A program made the translations under genes and the position numbers. From Aliagarivorans marinus DSM 23064 (GTDB taxonomy: Bacteria > Pseudomonadota > Gammaproteobacteria > Enterobacterales > Celerinatantimonadaceae): DNA of 64,000 nucleotides. Under the pieces are notes generated by a model. That model searched no databases. It was not told where the DNA came from and worked only from the letters and a program-made list of their open reading frames with translations. Below, in pieces: positions 36,357 through 45,272 of the stretch (within the stretch, counting starts at the first letter, position 1; the number at the start of each line of letters is the position of its first letter). The DNA is taken from positions 196,006 through 260,005 of the forward strand of contig NZ_KE386909.1 in assembly GCF_000429485.1 (NCBI RefSeq). Reading direction: 5' to 3'.

Positions 36357-37865
36357 ATGGAAGGACTAACCACTCGGCAGGCAGCCCGATTTCTCGATAT
36401 GGCCACCATGGGGGTGAAGCCGCAAGAGCTGGAAGACTTGCTCAGCCTGGACGACCGACAGGCGTGGATTTCTGAGCAGGTCAGTATTGACTACCAGCGC
36501 CATGTCGAGCGCACCCAATACCAACAGCAGCAGCGTGGCGAGGCCCAAGCAAGTCAAGATATGCGGGTCTGCGCCTGGTTCGATATCGCCCTGTGGGGCA
36601 GTGCGCAGCTGCGCCAACGGGTGGCCTTTGCACTCAGTCAGATTCTGGTGGTGAGTGATAAAGATGCCAACCTGGCCGCCCACCCTTTGGCCTTAGCACA
36701 TTATTACGATTTGCTCTCAGAGCACGCCTTTAGCGATTACAAAAGCTTGCTCTACCATGTAAGTCGCTCACCGGTGATGGGCCACTACCTCACCTTTGTT
36801 GGCAACCTGTCGAAGCAGGCCAGTGGCGTCGACCCGGACCAAAACTATGCCCGGGAAGTGATGCAGCTGTTCAGCATTGGCTTGTATCGCCTCAACCCCG
36901 ATGGCAGCCAACAGCTGGACGGCAATGGCAAACCCATCCCCAGTTACGACGACAACGACATAGAAGCGCTGTCACGCACCTTTACCGGCTGGTTCGCCGA
37001 TGGCGATAGCATGACCGCACCGATGGTTGCCCATGATGCCTGGCACGATATGGGCGAGAAGCAGGTGCTAGGCAAGATGGTATCGGCGAACTTGGGGGCC
37101 GATGAGGAGCTGGATGTTGTGTTGGAGATCTTGCTCGACCACCCCAACACCGCGCCGAACATTAGCCGTTTGCTGATCCAGCGTTTGGTTAGTTCCAACC
37201 CACGGCCGGCCTATGTGCAGCGGGTTGCCGAGGTGTTTACCAACACCCGTGGCGACTTGGAGGCGGTGGTCAGAGCGATTTTGACCGATCCCGAGACCTT
37301 GCTTGAGCATGACCTGCATGTGGCCAAGCTGCGCGAACCGATTTTGGCGCTGTGTTACGTATATCGTGCCTTGGAGGCCTTTCCCAAAGGCGGTGGCGAT
37401 ATCGTCTATAACAGCATGAACTACACCGAGAGCTGCCAGCAGTACCCGCTGGGGGCCGACTCGGTGTTTAACTTCTACCAACCCGACGACAGCCCGCAGG
37501 GCGACTTGGCGGATAATGGCTTGGCAGCCCCAGAGTTTAAGATTGTTAACTGGTCGCAAAGCATCAAGCTGTCCAATGTGTTCTACAAACTGGCCCGAAC
37601 CTATGGCCAAGACCGCAACAAGAGCAACAGCAAAACCGAGTTGTACATTGCGCCGTTGGAGCTGGAGAACGCCATTGAAGAGTGGCGCTTAGCGGATGCC
37701 TTCCAGCTGCTAGCGGCAACCTTTTTAAATGGAGAGATGAGTAGCCAGCTCACCGAGCGGCTGCAGGCAATCTGCGAGGCCCACTCGGAGAATCGGCGAC
37801 AAGATGCGGTCTGGAAGATCATCTTTTTTACCGTTTTCTCGCCAGAATTTATGGTGATGGAGTGA
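36357..37865 (+). CDS. DUF1800 family protein
   Basis: 502 residues. The opening (RQAARFLDMATMGVKPQELEDLL) and later REVMQLFSIGLYRLNPDGSQ with SRTFTGWF are typical of DUF1800. No signal peptide or membrane segment is visible. A good site GAGAGGA (36344-36350) serves ATG 36357. Its stop overlaps the start region of the following DUF1501 gene, so they are translated together; this pairing is common in bacteria, and the function of neither is established. The DUF1501 partner has a Tat signal, so export of a complex is possible. Confidence 0.9.
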   Translation: MEGLTTRQAARFLDMATMGVKPQELEDLLSLDDRQAWISEQVSIDYQRHVERTQYQQQQRGEAQASQDMRVCAWFDIALWGSAQLRQRVAFALSQILVVSDKDANLAAHPLALAHYYDLLSEHAFSDYKSLLYHVSRSPVMGHYLTFVGNLSKQASGVDPDQNYAREVMQLFSIGLYRLNPDGSQQLDGNGKPIPSYDDNDIEALSRTFTGWFADGDSMTAPMVAHDAWHDMGEKQVLGKMVSANLGADEELDVVLEILLDHPNTAPNISRLLIQRLVSSNPRPAYVQRVAEVFTNTRGDLEAVVRAILTDPETLLEHDLHVAKLREPILALCYVYRALEAFPKGGGDIVYNSMNYTESCQQYPLGADSVFNFYQPDDSPQGDLADNGLAAPEFKIVNWSQSIKLSNVFYKLARTYGQDRNKSNSKTELYIAPLELENAIEEWRLADAFQLLAATFLNGEMSSQLTERLQAICEAHSENRRQDAVWKIIFFTVFSPEFMVME

Positions 37866-37870
37866 TGGCT

Positions 37871-39730
37871 ATGGATATTTCTCGTCGCAGCTTTCTAAAA
37901 AGGGCCGCTGCCCTGTCTGGTTACTCCATAGCGCCGTTTGCGCTCACCTTGCCCGCCGGTGCGTTGGCCGCAGAGGGCGATGATTACAAGGCTCTGGTGT
38001 GTGTGTTTCTTCCCGGCGGTAGCGACTCGTTCAATATGCTGCTACCCGCTGAGGGGCCGAACTACGACAACTACGTGTTGGAGCGGCCGAATGTGCATCT
38101 CACCGCCTCTGAGATCCTCGACATCCCCGGATTTACTGATGAGCAGGGGCAACTCGTTCGTCTGACCTCAGCCATGCCTAAGCTGGCGCAAATGATTGCT
38201 CAGGGGCGGGCCACCGCGCTACTTAACGTGGGCACACTGATTGAGCCCACCGATAAAGACAACTTTGATTCGGTGCTCCGGCCGCCCGGTCTGGGGGCGC
38301 ATAACAGCCAGCAAGATGTCTGGCAACGAAGCTGGAATGGCAGTGGCTACCATGATTTTGGCTGGCTGGGGATGGCTTTGGACCTGCTTAATGGTGTGGA
38401 CCAGCCGGTGCTATCGAACAGCTTGGCGGTGCGTAACGATGTGATCTTGCAGGGCCAGCGAGTGACGCCACTGGAGCTAAGCGATGGCGAGGTTGGCGCG
38501 ATAGAGGCGAGCGCTCAATCGAACACCATCAAAGACAATATCCAACAGATGCTGGATAAGCCATGGGGCTCGGCGTTCTACCAAGAGTATTTGTCGGTGG
38601 TCCAAGAGATTGTCGATTTTCAGTCTGAGCTGGATGCGCTGTTTGCCGCCTTCCCCGAGGATGAATCGATCCCCGATACTGATATCGGGCGGCAGATGCG
38701 CACGGTGAAGCGAATGGTGGATGCGGCCACCGCGCTGGGCCATCAGCGGCAAGTATTTTGCGTCAAGATGGGCGGCTTCGATACCCATAGCGACCAGCGC
38801 CCCGGTCATGAGGATCGACTGGCGCGCATCGATGAAGCGCTGGCCGCATTCTACGATAGCCTGGCGCAAGCCGGTTTAGAGCAGCAGGTGGTCAGTTTTA
38901 CCCTGTCCGAGTTTGGCCGCACCATCCAAAACAACGGCAACCTCGGTACCGACCATGGCTGGGGCGGTAACCAGCTGGTGTGGGGCGGGCCGCTCAATCG
39001 ACCCGGCAAGGCCTTTGGCCGCTACCCCGAGTTTGTGCGCGATGGGGTGGATGCCCGCGATAACAAGTTTATCCCAGCGCTTTCCAGCGAGCAGATGGCA
39101 GCCACGCTTTGTAGTTGGCTGGGCCTCTCCGAGACCAGTATCGACCTGCTGTTTCCGGCGCTGCACCCGGACAACGATAACCCCTTCCCGAGTCGCTATC
39201 TGGGCTTCCTCGGTGAGGGATTGCCCTCGTCCACCGTGCTGGTGTTGGAAGACTGCTTTGTCCGAAATGGCCAGTACAGTGAGCAGAACTATGACGGGGA
39301 GAACCTGATGGTCAAAAGTGGCGCCATTGACTACCAGCGCGAGGCCTACCTCAAGTTCGATGTAAGCAATGAGAAGCTTGCCTCGGTACGCCAACTGTTG
39401 CTGCGTTTGTATGTGGTACAAGTGGGCAGAGACGCTAGCCGCGATGTCTCGGTCTCTCAGGCATCGACCGGTTGGGATGAACAGAGCCTGACTTGGCTGA
39501 CTCGCCCTGGGGTAAGCAGCGCTGGGCGCAGCGTAAGCGAGGTGACTACCGATCACAGCGAGCAATGGGTGGAGTTAGATATCACTGCGCTGGCACAAAA
39601 CGCAGCAGACACATCGCTGTTGTCGCTGTGTGTCTCGGTCAGCAGTGCCTGGTCAGATCAAAGCCATCTGTGGTTTGCCTCTAAAGAGTCGGCACCGGAG
39701 CTGATGGCGCGTTTGGTTTTCAACTATTGA
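37871..39730 (+). CDS. DUF1501 family Tat-exported protein with C-terminal DNRLRE-like domain
   Basis: About 619 residues from ATG 37871, selected because GGAG is 8 bases upstream; ATG 37865 is an alternative. The N-terminus MDISRRSFLKRAAALSGYS is a twin-arginine signal. The DUF1501 core covers about 40-440 (VFLPGGSDSFNMLLP, GGFDTHSDQRPGHEDRL, SEFGRTIQNNG), related to the alkaline phosphatase/sulfatase fold. A C-terminal beta domain (about 455-619: DCFVRNGQYSEQNYDGENLMV, REAYLKFDVS) resembles the DNRLRE domain of cell-surface proteins. That extension is unusual for DUF1501. Its function is unknown; it is probably periplasmic or surface-located. Confidence 0.9.
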   Translation: MDISRRSFLKRAAALSGYSIAPFALTLPAGALAAEGDDYKALVCVFLPGGSDSFNMLLPAEGPNYDNYVLERPNVHLTASEILDIPGFTDEQGQLVRLTSAMPKLAQMIAQGRATALLNVGTLIEPTDKDNFDSVLRPPGLGAHNSQQDVWQRSWNGSGYHDFGWLGMALDLLNGVDQPVLSNSLAVRNDVILQGQRVTPLELSDGEVGAIEASAQSNTIKDNIQQMLDKPWGSAFYQEYLSVVQEIVDFQSELDALFAAFPEDESIPDTDIGRQMRTVKRMVDAATALGHQRQVFCVKMGGFDTHSDQRPGHEDRLARIDEALAAFYDSLAQAGLEQQVVSFTLSEFGRTIQNNGNLGTDHGWGGNQLVWGGPLNRPGKAFGRYPEFVRDGVDARDNKFIPALSSEQMAATLCSWLGLSETSIDLLFPALHPDNDNPFPSRYLGFLGEGLPSSTVLVLEDCFVRNGQYSEQNYDGENLMVKSGAIDYQREAYLKFDVSNEKLASVRQLLLRLYVVQVGRDASRDVSVSQASTGWDEQSLTWLTRPGVSSAGRSVSEVTTDHSEQWVELDITALAQNAADTSLLSLCVSVSSAWSDQSHLWFASKESAPELMARLVFNY

Positions 39731-39850
39731 GCACTTAATGGTAAGCACTCAATGGCGGGTTGAGGCCGCAAGCGCTAAGCGTTTTTGGCGGCCTCTACTA
39801 GACTTTCTGGTTCACGCGATTGCCCTAGCTAAAACAGGGGGCTAAAACCA

Positions 39851-39879
39851 GAGGCCAAACCCAGGAGAGGCCAAACCCA
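39851..39879 (+). repeat. Short direct repeat before the PepSY gene
   Basis: GAGGCCAAACCCA occurs at 39851-39863 and 39867-39879 (period 16), immediately before the ribosome site GAGAGGAG. It may be slippage or a small binding site. Confidence 0.5.
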
Positions 39880-39894
39880 AGAGAGGAGAACCCC

Positions 39895-40224
39895 ATGAGA
39901 ACCCCCTTACTACTTACCGCAGCCGGACTGACCCTTGGAGTGTTCAACAGCACTGCCTATGCGGCTGACCACGCACTGATCACCGAGCAGCAAGCGGTAG
40001 AAGCGGCATTGGCTGAGCTAGGCGTGGAGGTGCTGGGCGTTCGCTTTGACGAGCCCGATACCCAGTGGGATGTGTTTATCAAACTCGGCGACAACGCCTA
40101 TGAGGTTGAGGTGGATGCGGCCAGCGGCAAGATCGTTGCGGCGGAACAAGAGAGTTTGGCTGAGGTGCAAGCAGAGCTCTCTGGCGACCTCTCCCATGAG
40201 GGTGTTGCGGGAGATGTGGACTAG
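39895..40224 (+). CDS. Periplasmic PepSY-domain protein
   Basis: 109 residues. A signal peptide (MRTPLLLTAAGLTLGVFNST, exit near AYAA) precedes one PepSY domain (about 30-85: ITEQQAVEAALAE ... YEVEVDAASGKIVAAEQ). PepSY domains are thought to inhibit or modulate proteases or metal-related enzymes. GAGAGGAG at 39881-39888 serves ATG 39895. A bidirectional terminator follows. The gene is alone between the DUF1501 gene and the peptidase operon on the other strand. Confidence 0.9.
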   Translation: MRTPLLLTAAGLTLGVFNSTAYAADHALITEQQAVEAALAELGVEVLGVRFDEPDTQWDVFIKLGDNAYEVEVDAASGKIVAAEQESLAEVQAELSGDLSHEGVAGDVD

Positions 40225-40241
40225 CAGAGCGCAAGGTGTAA

Positions 40242-40266
40242 AAAAAGCGGCCACTGGCCGCTTTTT
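40242..40266. terminator. Bidirectional terminator
   Basis: AAAAAGCGGCC / GGCCGCTTTTT with a 3-base loop. It separates the PepSY gene from the converging M20 peptidase gene. Confidence 0.92.
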
Positions 40267-40293
40267 GCATTAGGACACGATAACTAGCAGCGC

Positions 40294-41415
40294 TTAGCCG
40301 GCCAGCTTGGTCACAACGCGCATCAGTAGGTTGATACGCTCTTCGATGGTGTTCAGCTCCAGGAACTCGTCTGCGCTGTGCATAGCGCCGCCTGCTGGGC
40401 CAAGGCCATCAAGGGTAGGGATGCCCATAGAAGCGGTCAGGTTAGCGTCAGAGCCACCGCCTACTTCTTGGAAAGTGATGTCCAGACCCATTTCGCTACC
40501 AGCAGCGACTACGGTTTCCATCAGCGCTTCAGTTTGCTCAGAAGGAACCATCGACGGCTTGTAGGCTTCGCGGTCTAGCTCGATGCGTACACCGTCTACG
40601 AATGGCTTCTCGGTCATCGCGCGCAGCAGGGCGTCACGACCGTTGAACTCGTCGTTGTCCCAGTAGCGGGCGTCAACAAAGATCTCACAGAAATCAGCCA
40701 CGATGTTGGCACCTTCACCGCCTTTTACTACGCCGGTGTTGAAGGTGGTACCGGTGGTTAGATCGGTCATATCGTTGATCGCCAGTACCCAGTTCGCCAT
40801 CTCAGTGATTGCGCTGCGACCTGCGGTTGGATCGTTACCTGCGTGCGCTGCTTTACCGTGGAAGCTAATGCGGTAGCGCGCCATGCCTTTACGGGCTTTA
40901 ACCAGTGAGCCGTCAGCGCGCGCCGCTTCTGCTACTAGTACTTGCTTGGCGGTTTTCGCCACGCCAGCCAGCCACTCAGCAGAGTGAGCAGAACCGGTTT
41001 CTTCATCTGGGTTCATGCATACTGCGATAGACAGCTTGTCTAGCACGCTAGCGTCGAGGTTACGTAGGGCGTAAACCACGTTCAGCAGGCCAGATTTCAT
41101 GTCGGCAACACCCGGGCCAAAGGCGCGATCGCCTTCAACGCTCATTGGACGCTCAGCGGCGGTGCCCACTGGGAATACGGTGTCCATGTGACCGATGAAC
41201 ATGATGTCAACGTGGTCAGCTTCAGGCTTGTTGCGTACTTCAAGGCCGGTACCGGCAGGGCCACAGTCGATGCGTTTTACATCCCAGCCCAGGTCTTGGT
41301 ATTTGCCCGCCATCAGGTTAGCGATAACCTCGATGCCTTCAACGGTGAAGGTACCGCAGTCTACGTTAATCAGTGGACGCAGCTCGTCCAGGTATTCATT
41401 CAACGAAAAGTTCAT
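40294..41415 (-). CDS. M20 family metallopeptidase (glutamate carboxypeptidase-like)
   Basis: 373 residues. Zinc ligands and catalytic residues are visible: His76 and Asp78 (GHMDTV), Asp105 (GVADMKSG), Glu138-Glu139 (NPDEETGS). The dimerisation insert (HGKAAHAGNDPTAGRSA) fits the carboxypeptidase G2/ArgE-type group. No signal peptide, so cytoplasmic. It is the last gene after yjiH and yjiG; in E. coli those two precede iadA, an isoaspartyl dipeptidase. Here an M20 enzyme takes the peptidase slot, suggesting import and hydrolysis of a dipeptide or acylated amino acid (inference). Confidence 0.92.
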   Translation of the reverse strand: MNFSLNEYLDELRPLINVDCGTFTVEGIEVIANLMAGKYQDLGWDVKRIDCGPAGTGLEVRNKPEADHVDIMFIGHMDTVFPVGTAAERPMSVEGDRAFGPGVADMKSGLLNVVYALRNLDASVLDKLSIAVCMNPDEETGSAHSAEWLAGVAKTAKQVLVAEAARADGSLVKARKGMARYRISFHGKAAHAGNDPTAGRSAITEMANWVLAINDMTDLTTGTTFNTGVVKGGEGANIVADFCEIFVDARYWDNDEFNGRDALLRAMTEKPFVDGVRIELDREAYKPSMVPSEQTEALMETVVAAGSEMGLDITFQEVGGGSDANLTASMGIPTLDGLGPAGGAMHSADEFLELNTIEERINLLMRVVTKLAG

Positions 41416-41501
41416 TCTTAATACTCCAGTAGAGGTCTGGAAAAAAAGGGCAGCACCGTAGTACTACCCCCTGTAATCATTGGTGTAAGCGAGGCGTTCG
41501 C

Positions 41502-41963
41502 TTAGATGATGATGTTCATCAGCAACATAGAAGCGAAGGCGTTAATCACAGAGATAACGATCATCACTGGAATGTAGCGACCTTCGGTACCGATAGGACC
41601 AAGGATACGGCCCAGGTACTGAACCTGTGAGCCCATCAGGTAGATGGCAGGAACCATAATTGCGATGTGCTCACCGGTCATGATGCCAGCGTCGAATAGT
41701 GAGATAGCAACACCCACTGCGCCGCCCATAGACATCCACGCACCGATCAGAACTGCGGCAGCTTCACCCGGCAGGCCAAACACAGCCATAACTGGAGAGA
41801 ACACGTTACCCATCAGCTCCAGTGCACCGGTCAGCTGAAGTGCTGCGATGATCACGAAGGCCATCAGTACGTTTGGTACGGTAGAGGTACTTGCGATGAT
41901 CCAGCCTTTCTTAGCGCCAGCAACGAAGATATCGGTAATCATTGGTTTTTTAGCGGTAGACAT
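41502..41963 (-). CDS. yjiG: YjiG-like nucleoside-recognition domain membrane protein (SpmB type)
   Basis: 153 residues, the same length as E. coli YjiG, with four to five hydrophobic segments and a glycine-rich Gate domain. The start codon overlaps the yjiH stop by one base, so the two are translated together. Together YjiH and YjiG form the SpmA/SpmB-like pair proposed to be a transporter; the M20 peptidase follows 86 bases later. Transport of a peptide-like substrate is inferred from the attached peptidase. Confidence 0.9.
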   Translation of the reverse strand: MSTAKKPMITDIFVAGAKKGWIIASTSTVPNVLMAFVIIAALQLTGALELMGNVFSPVMAVFGLPGEAAAVLIGAWMSMGGAVGVAISLFDAGIMTGEHIAIMVPAIYLMGSQVQYLGRILGPIGTEGRYIPVMIVISVINAFASMLLMNIII

Positions 41964-42688
41964 TAGGCTTTCTCCCCTTCGATAGCAGTTTCAACAGCTT
42001 TCTTACCTGCTTTACCTTCGGTCAGGTTCAGGTACAGCTTGAACAGGTTGGCACCTACAAATTTGAAGATGAACATGATGCCTACAGCAAATGCGATAGA
42101 GGTAGGTACTACAGACTCACCCGCAGAGTTGGTCAGGGTGTACAGTACCGCGCCTGAAGAGAAGGCGTTTACGATGGTTGCACCTGCGGTGAACTGGAAC
42201 ATCGCAAAGATGTCAGTTTCGCGTTTGGTCAACTCACCGTCGTCAGCGAGCTGGCGAGTCATTGCAGAGCCTGCATCGGTGCTTTGCAGAGATGCGATCA
42301 GCGCCATACCGGTCGAGCCTGGAATAGAAGCCAGAGGGCGTAGCAGAGGAGTCAGCAGCTTACGAGCCGCTTCCAGGGCACCGTAGTGTTCGAATACCGC
42401 GATCATGCCCATTGCGAACATAACGGTAGGAACCAGAGTCAGGGCGAACATGAAGCCGTCACGTGCACCGAAACCGCCTGCGCCACGCATGGTGGTGGTG
42501 GTGACGTTGATGCCGTCTGCAGATTCGGTGACAGCGTTAGCCATGGTACCGAAGCTACCGTTCAGGGTGTTGAAATCGAATACGCTAAGTGCGCCTTTAC
42601 CCTGAAGCAAGCCAGAGAAGAAGATAATCGCGGCCGCCAGAGCGATATAGGCGCCGATGGAGACCTTACGGTCAGTGGAGTTACTCAT
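41963..42688 (-). CDS. yjiH: YjiH-like nucleoside-recognition domain membrane protein (SpmA type)
   Basis: 241 residues (E. coli YjiH is about 227), with several hydrophobic helices and a Gate/nucleoside-recognition region (GSTGMALIASLQSTDAGSAMTRQLADDGELT). It is the first gene of the operon yjiH-yjiG-M20. About 136 bases upstream lies a perfect FNR-type palindrome, suggesting expression under low oxygen. Integral inner-membrane protein; the transported molecule is not known. Confidence 0.9.
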   Translation of the reverse strand: MSNSTDRKVSIGAYIALAAAIIFFSGLLQGKGALSVFDFNTLNGSFGTMANAVTESADGINVTTTTMRGAGGFGARDGFMFALTLVPTVMFAMGMIAVFEHYGALEAARKLLTPLLRPLASIPGSTGMALIASLQSTDAGSAMTRQLADDGELTKRETDIFAMFQFTAGATIVNAFSSGAVLYTLTNSAGESVVPTSIAFAVGIMFIFKFVGANLFKLYLNLTEGKAGKKAVETAIEGEKA

Positions 42689-42823
42689 ATTGTTACTCTC
42701 GATGGTGGTTGTTTTTATCTGAATCGGTCAGAAAGCGCCTTCTTTCAAACAAAATTCCATCTTGGTAACGCGATAGCAGAATATGATGCTGGCGATATTC
42801 TCTCCATTTGAGCTTTTTTTGGC

Positions 42824-42837
42824 TTGATCTGGATCAA
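42824..42837. promoter_or_regulatory. Perfect FNR/ANR-type site
   Basis: TTGATCTGGATCAA matches the FNR consensus TTGAT-N4-ATCAA in every fixed position. It lies about 136 bases before yjiH (minus strand). The sequence is symmetric, so the direction comes from context; the gsk gene lies on the other side but reads away from it. Confidence 0.75.
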
Positions 42838-42986
42838 TTTTCTGTTCTGAAAGCCCATCTCTTTGGAGGTGAGGGCCAAGCATGAGATCTTGACCCTGTT
42901 AGCGGTGATAACTTATTGATTAGTGGTAATGACTAATATCAATCAATAGCTTGGAGTTACATTTTGCGCGAGCGGTGTTTTGCCGA

Positions 42987-44288
42987 TTAACGTTCCCAAT
43001 AGGCCTCTTCGAGGCTGTCTTCACGCTCGGGCAAGCCACGAGATAAACGGGGGCTGTGTTGGTTCAACACCTCATAGCTAACCCGGTTCGCGTATTTACA
43101 AATTTGTGAGAACGAGGAGTAGCACAGACAAGGGAAGTTGTGCTTCACCGAGGCAGGCAGGTTCTCAGCATGGAAGGTGTTGGCAGCAATATCATGAAGC
43201 AGCGCTGAGAGGGCGCCATCGCCCGCGCCATTGGTATTGTGGATCTTCTCCGGGCCACCCATGTACGGCGAGATGTGCGAGTAGACCTTGAGCGGCTGCT
43301 CGCAGTCGGCTTGGCGCATCGGGCGTGAGAACTCGAAGCGATTGTAGTCGGCAACGCCGTTGCTTTGCAGGTCGTGGGTGGTCTCGCGGGCGTTTTGCTG
43401 ATCGGTGTAGCCTGCCATATACAGTCCCTCTGGGCCTGCGGTACATAGGATCAAATCACACCATTGTAGGGTTTGCTCACAGGCTTTCAGCGGATGCTTC
43501 TCACCGGTCAGCGCTTCGGCTTCTTCTTCGTTCATCGCCAGTACACTTACGTGCTGGGTGATAAAGTCACGCCAGAACTGCGGGTCAGATTCAATCAAGA
43601 AACGGGTGCCAAGGGTCAGCACTACCGGCACGTTAGCTGCGTTGGCGTATTCGATGGCCTGCATGGCCGCCTCGGAGATCGGGTCTCCGCCAGAGCGCAT
43701 CAGGTAGGCCGATACCACCAGTGCAGAGCCCTCTTGGACCAACGCTTTATCGATGGCCTCGGGCTTGAGCTTGTCCATCGCCCCTTTAGAGATGGCGAAG
43801 GTACGCTCACCACAGCCGCTAATCAGGGTAAAACAGCGACCAATTGGGCCGTCTACCGCTTGTAGCTGGTTAAGGTCGACCCGCGATGAGGTATTGCACA
43901 GGTAGCGATAGGCATAGCCGCCCACCTGAATATTCTCACTCATCACCCCAAACATCACCGAGCGACCATCGGCCAGGGTGGAGTAGTTGTGCAGGGTATT
44001 GCCGATGGTGCCTCCGGCATGCTCAGCGCTGATCAGGTTGTGCTCTTTGAGCTCGCTGTAGAGGCGGTGGGCTGCCTCATCGTCGATCAGTAGGGAGTTG
44101 CCCTTCACCAGATTATGCCGGGCAATAAATTGCTCATCGACTTTGGCTTCAATATCAACCAGGGTCTGCTCGACACCACAGATATGGGTGCGAACCGGTG
44201 CCTTCACTGGGGCGCTTTGTGGGTTGATGGGCTGACGGGCTTCTACTGGGAAGTAGTGTTTCGACTTACGTTGACCTGGAAATCTCAT
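42987..44288 (-). CDS. gsk: Inosine-guanosine kinase
   Basis: 433 residues from the ATG at 44288, giving MRFPGQRKSKHYFPVEARQP, which matches E. coli Gsk (MKFPGKRKSKHYFPV); the longer frame adds an Arg/Pro-rich stretch without family match. It is a PfkB-type kinase: GGTIGNT near the N-terminal third, and NTNGAGDGALSALLHD with the catalytic Asp near the end. It phosphorylates inosine and guanosine in purine salvage. It stands alone. Confidence 0.96.
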   Translation of the reverse strand: MRFPGQRKSKHYFPVEARQPINPQSAPVKAPVRTHICGVEQTLVDIEAKVDEQFIARHNLVKGNSLLIDDEAAHRLYSELKEHNLISAEHAGGTIGNTLHNYSTLADGRSVMFGVMSENIQVGGYAYRYLCNTSSRVDLNQLQAVDGPIGRCFTLISGCGERTFAISKGAMDKLKPEAIDKALVQEGSALVVSAYLMRSGGDPISEAAMQAIEYANAANVPVVLTLGTRFLIESDPQFWRDFITQHVSVLAMNEEEAEALTGEKHPLKACEQTLQWCDLILCTAGPEGLYMAGYTDQQNARETTHDLQSNGVADYNRFEFSRPMRQADCEQPLKVYSHISPYMGGPEKIHNTNGAGDGALSALLHDIAANTFHAENLPASVKHNFPCLCYSSFSQICKYANRVSYEVLNQHSPRLSRGLPEREDSLEEAYWER

Positions 44289-44575
44289 TGCAGCGATCGC
44301 TTGTTGGTAATCAGTGAGCTTTATTTTGCAGTGTAGCCGCGCTTTTGGCCGCGGGGGCGGGATTCTACCATAGCTTGAGACAGTTGCTAGAAAAAAAGCC
44401 ATCTTCTAACAAGGGGCTAAGATTAATGTGAAATGGTGGTAAATACCGTTTAGGTAGTTATATATTCCGTTAGGCTATGCGAAACCGATAGAGTGTTCTG
44501 TAATCATTTGTTAAAATCGCGCCTCATTTGTAACACTCCGTCATAACTTAATCTTGAAAGGGGCGCTGCTTTATC

Positions 44576-44989
44576 ATGCCATCCGAGTTTCCTAAAACCC
44601 TGAAAAAGCCGTTCATTGGCTTGTTTAACATTATGGAAGCCGCGATTTGTGTCGCGATTACCATTGCTACCTTGGTGGCGATGGTGAACGAGGTCTACAA
44701 CATCATCATCTACCGTGACATCTTGTTGTCAGACATCTTGTTGATGTTCATCTATCTGGAAGTCTTGGCGATGGTGCATCACTTTGTCGCCTACGGGAAA
44801 ATTCCAGTACGTTACCCGCTGTACATCGCGATTATGGCGATTGCCCGTTACATCACCTTGGGCATGAAAGAGCTCGATGGGGTGTACATCATCTGGCTGT
44901 CACTGGCGGCGTTTGTGCTAGCTGCCTCGACCATGATCATCCGCATCGGCCACCACTACTGGCCTTACGAAGACGACGAAGACAACTAA
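44576..44989 (+). CDS. psiE: PsiE family phosphate-starvation-inducible membrane protein
   Basis: 137 residues (E. coli PsiE 136) with four hydrophobic helices (for example AAICVAITIATLVAMV, ILLMFIYLEVLAMVHHFVAYG) and a charged C-terminus (YEDDEDN). The function is unknown; E. coli psiE is induced on phosphate starvation. AAAGGGG lies about 12 bases before ATG 44576. A strong terminator follows. No convincing Pho box was found upstream. Confidence 0.92.
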   Translation: MPSEFPKTLKKPFIGLFNIMEAAICVAITIATLVAMVNEVYNIIIYRDILLSDILLMFIYLEVLAMVHHFVAYGKIPVRYPLYIAIMAIARYITLGMKELDGVYIIWLSLAAFVLAASTMIIRIGHHYWPYEDDEDN

Positions 44990-45014
44990 GCGAAGACTAT
45001 GTTGCTGTTCGAGA

Positions 45015-45039
45015 AAGGGAGCCTGATGGCTCCTTTTTT
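45015..45039 (+). terminator. Terminator after psiE
   Basis: Stem GGGAGCC / GGCTCCT with loop TGAT, followed by seven T. Confidence 0.9.
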
Positions 45040-45155
45040 TGTCGGTGGGACGGTCTAGACACATTAAGCCACTGGCGCTTAGGAGAGGGAAGAAGTACTG
45101 GAGAGATTGCAGTTTTGTCAGCTTTGGGTGTGATTAAATAGTGAGCGGATAAAGT

Positions 45156-45169
45156 GTGATCTGGATCAA
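45156..45169. promoter_or_regulatory. FNR/CRP-like site before the SemiSWEET gene
   Basis: GTGATCTGGATCAA is one base off the FNR palindrome found before yjiH and shares the following ATTT with it. Read with the upstream T (TGTGATCTGGATCAA) it is also a half-match to CRP. It is about 105 bases before GTG 45273. Confidence 0.5.
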
Positions 45170-45272
45170 TTTACAATTTTCCTAAGTGGGCATAATTTAT
45201 CGCCTGTTTTTTGCTCATTCTATCAATTCGCTTGCCCCGGACGGCCGCGTACTTTGTACTTTGGAGGTCTCC

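Noticed and set aside
44289..44402. Longer N-terminus for gsk
   Set aside because: The extra 38 residues are Arg/Pro-rich without family match, while the ATG at 44288 gives the conserved Gsk start.
44480..44575. Possible Pho box before psiE
   Set aside because: CTGTAAT and TTGTAAC-like half sites exist but do not fit the 7-4-7 direct repeat well enough; too weak to list.
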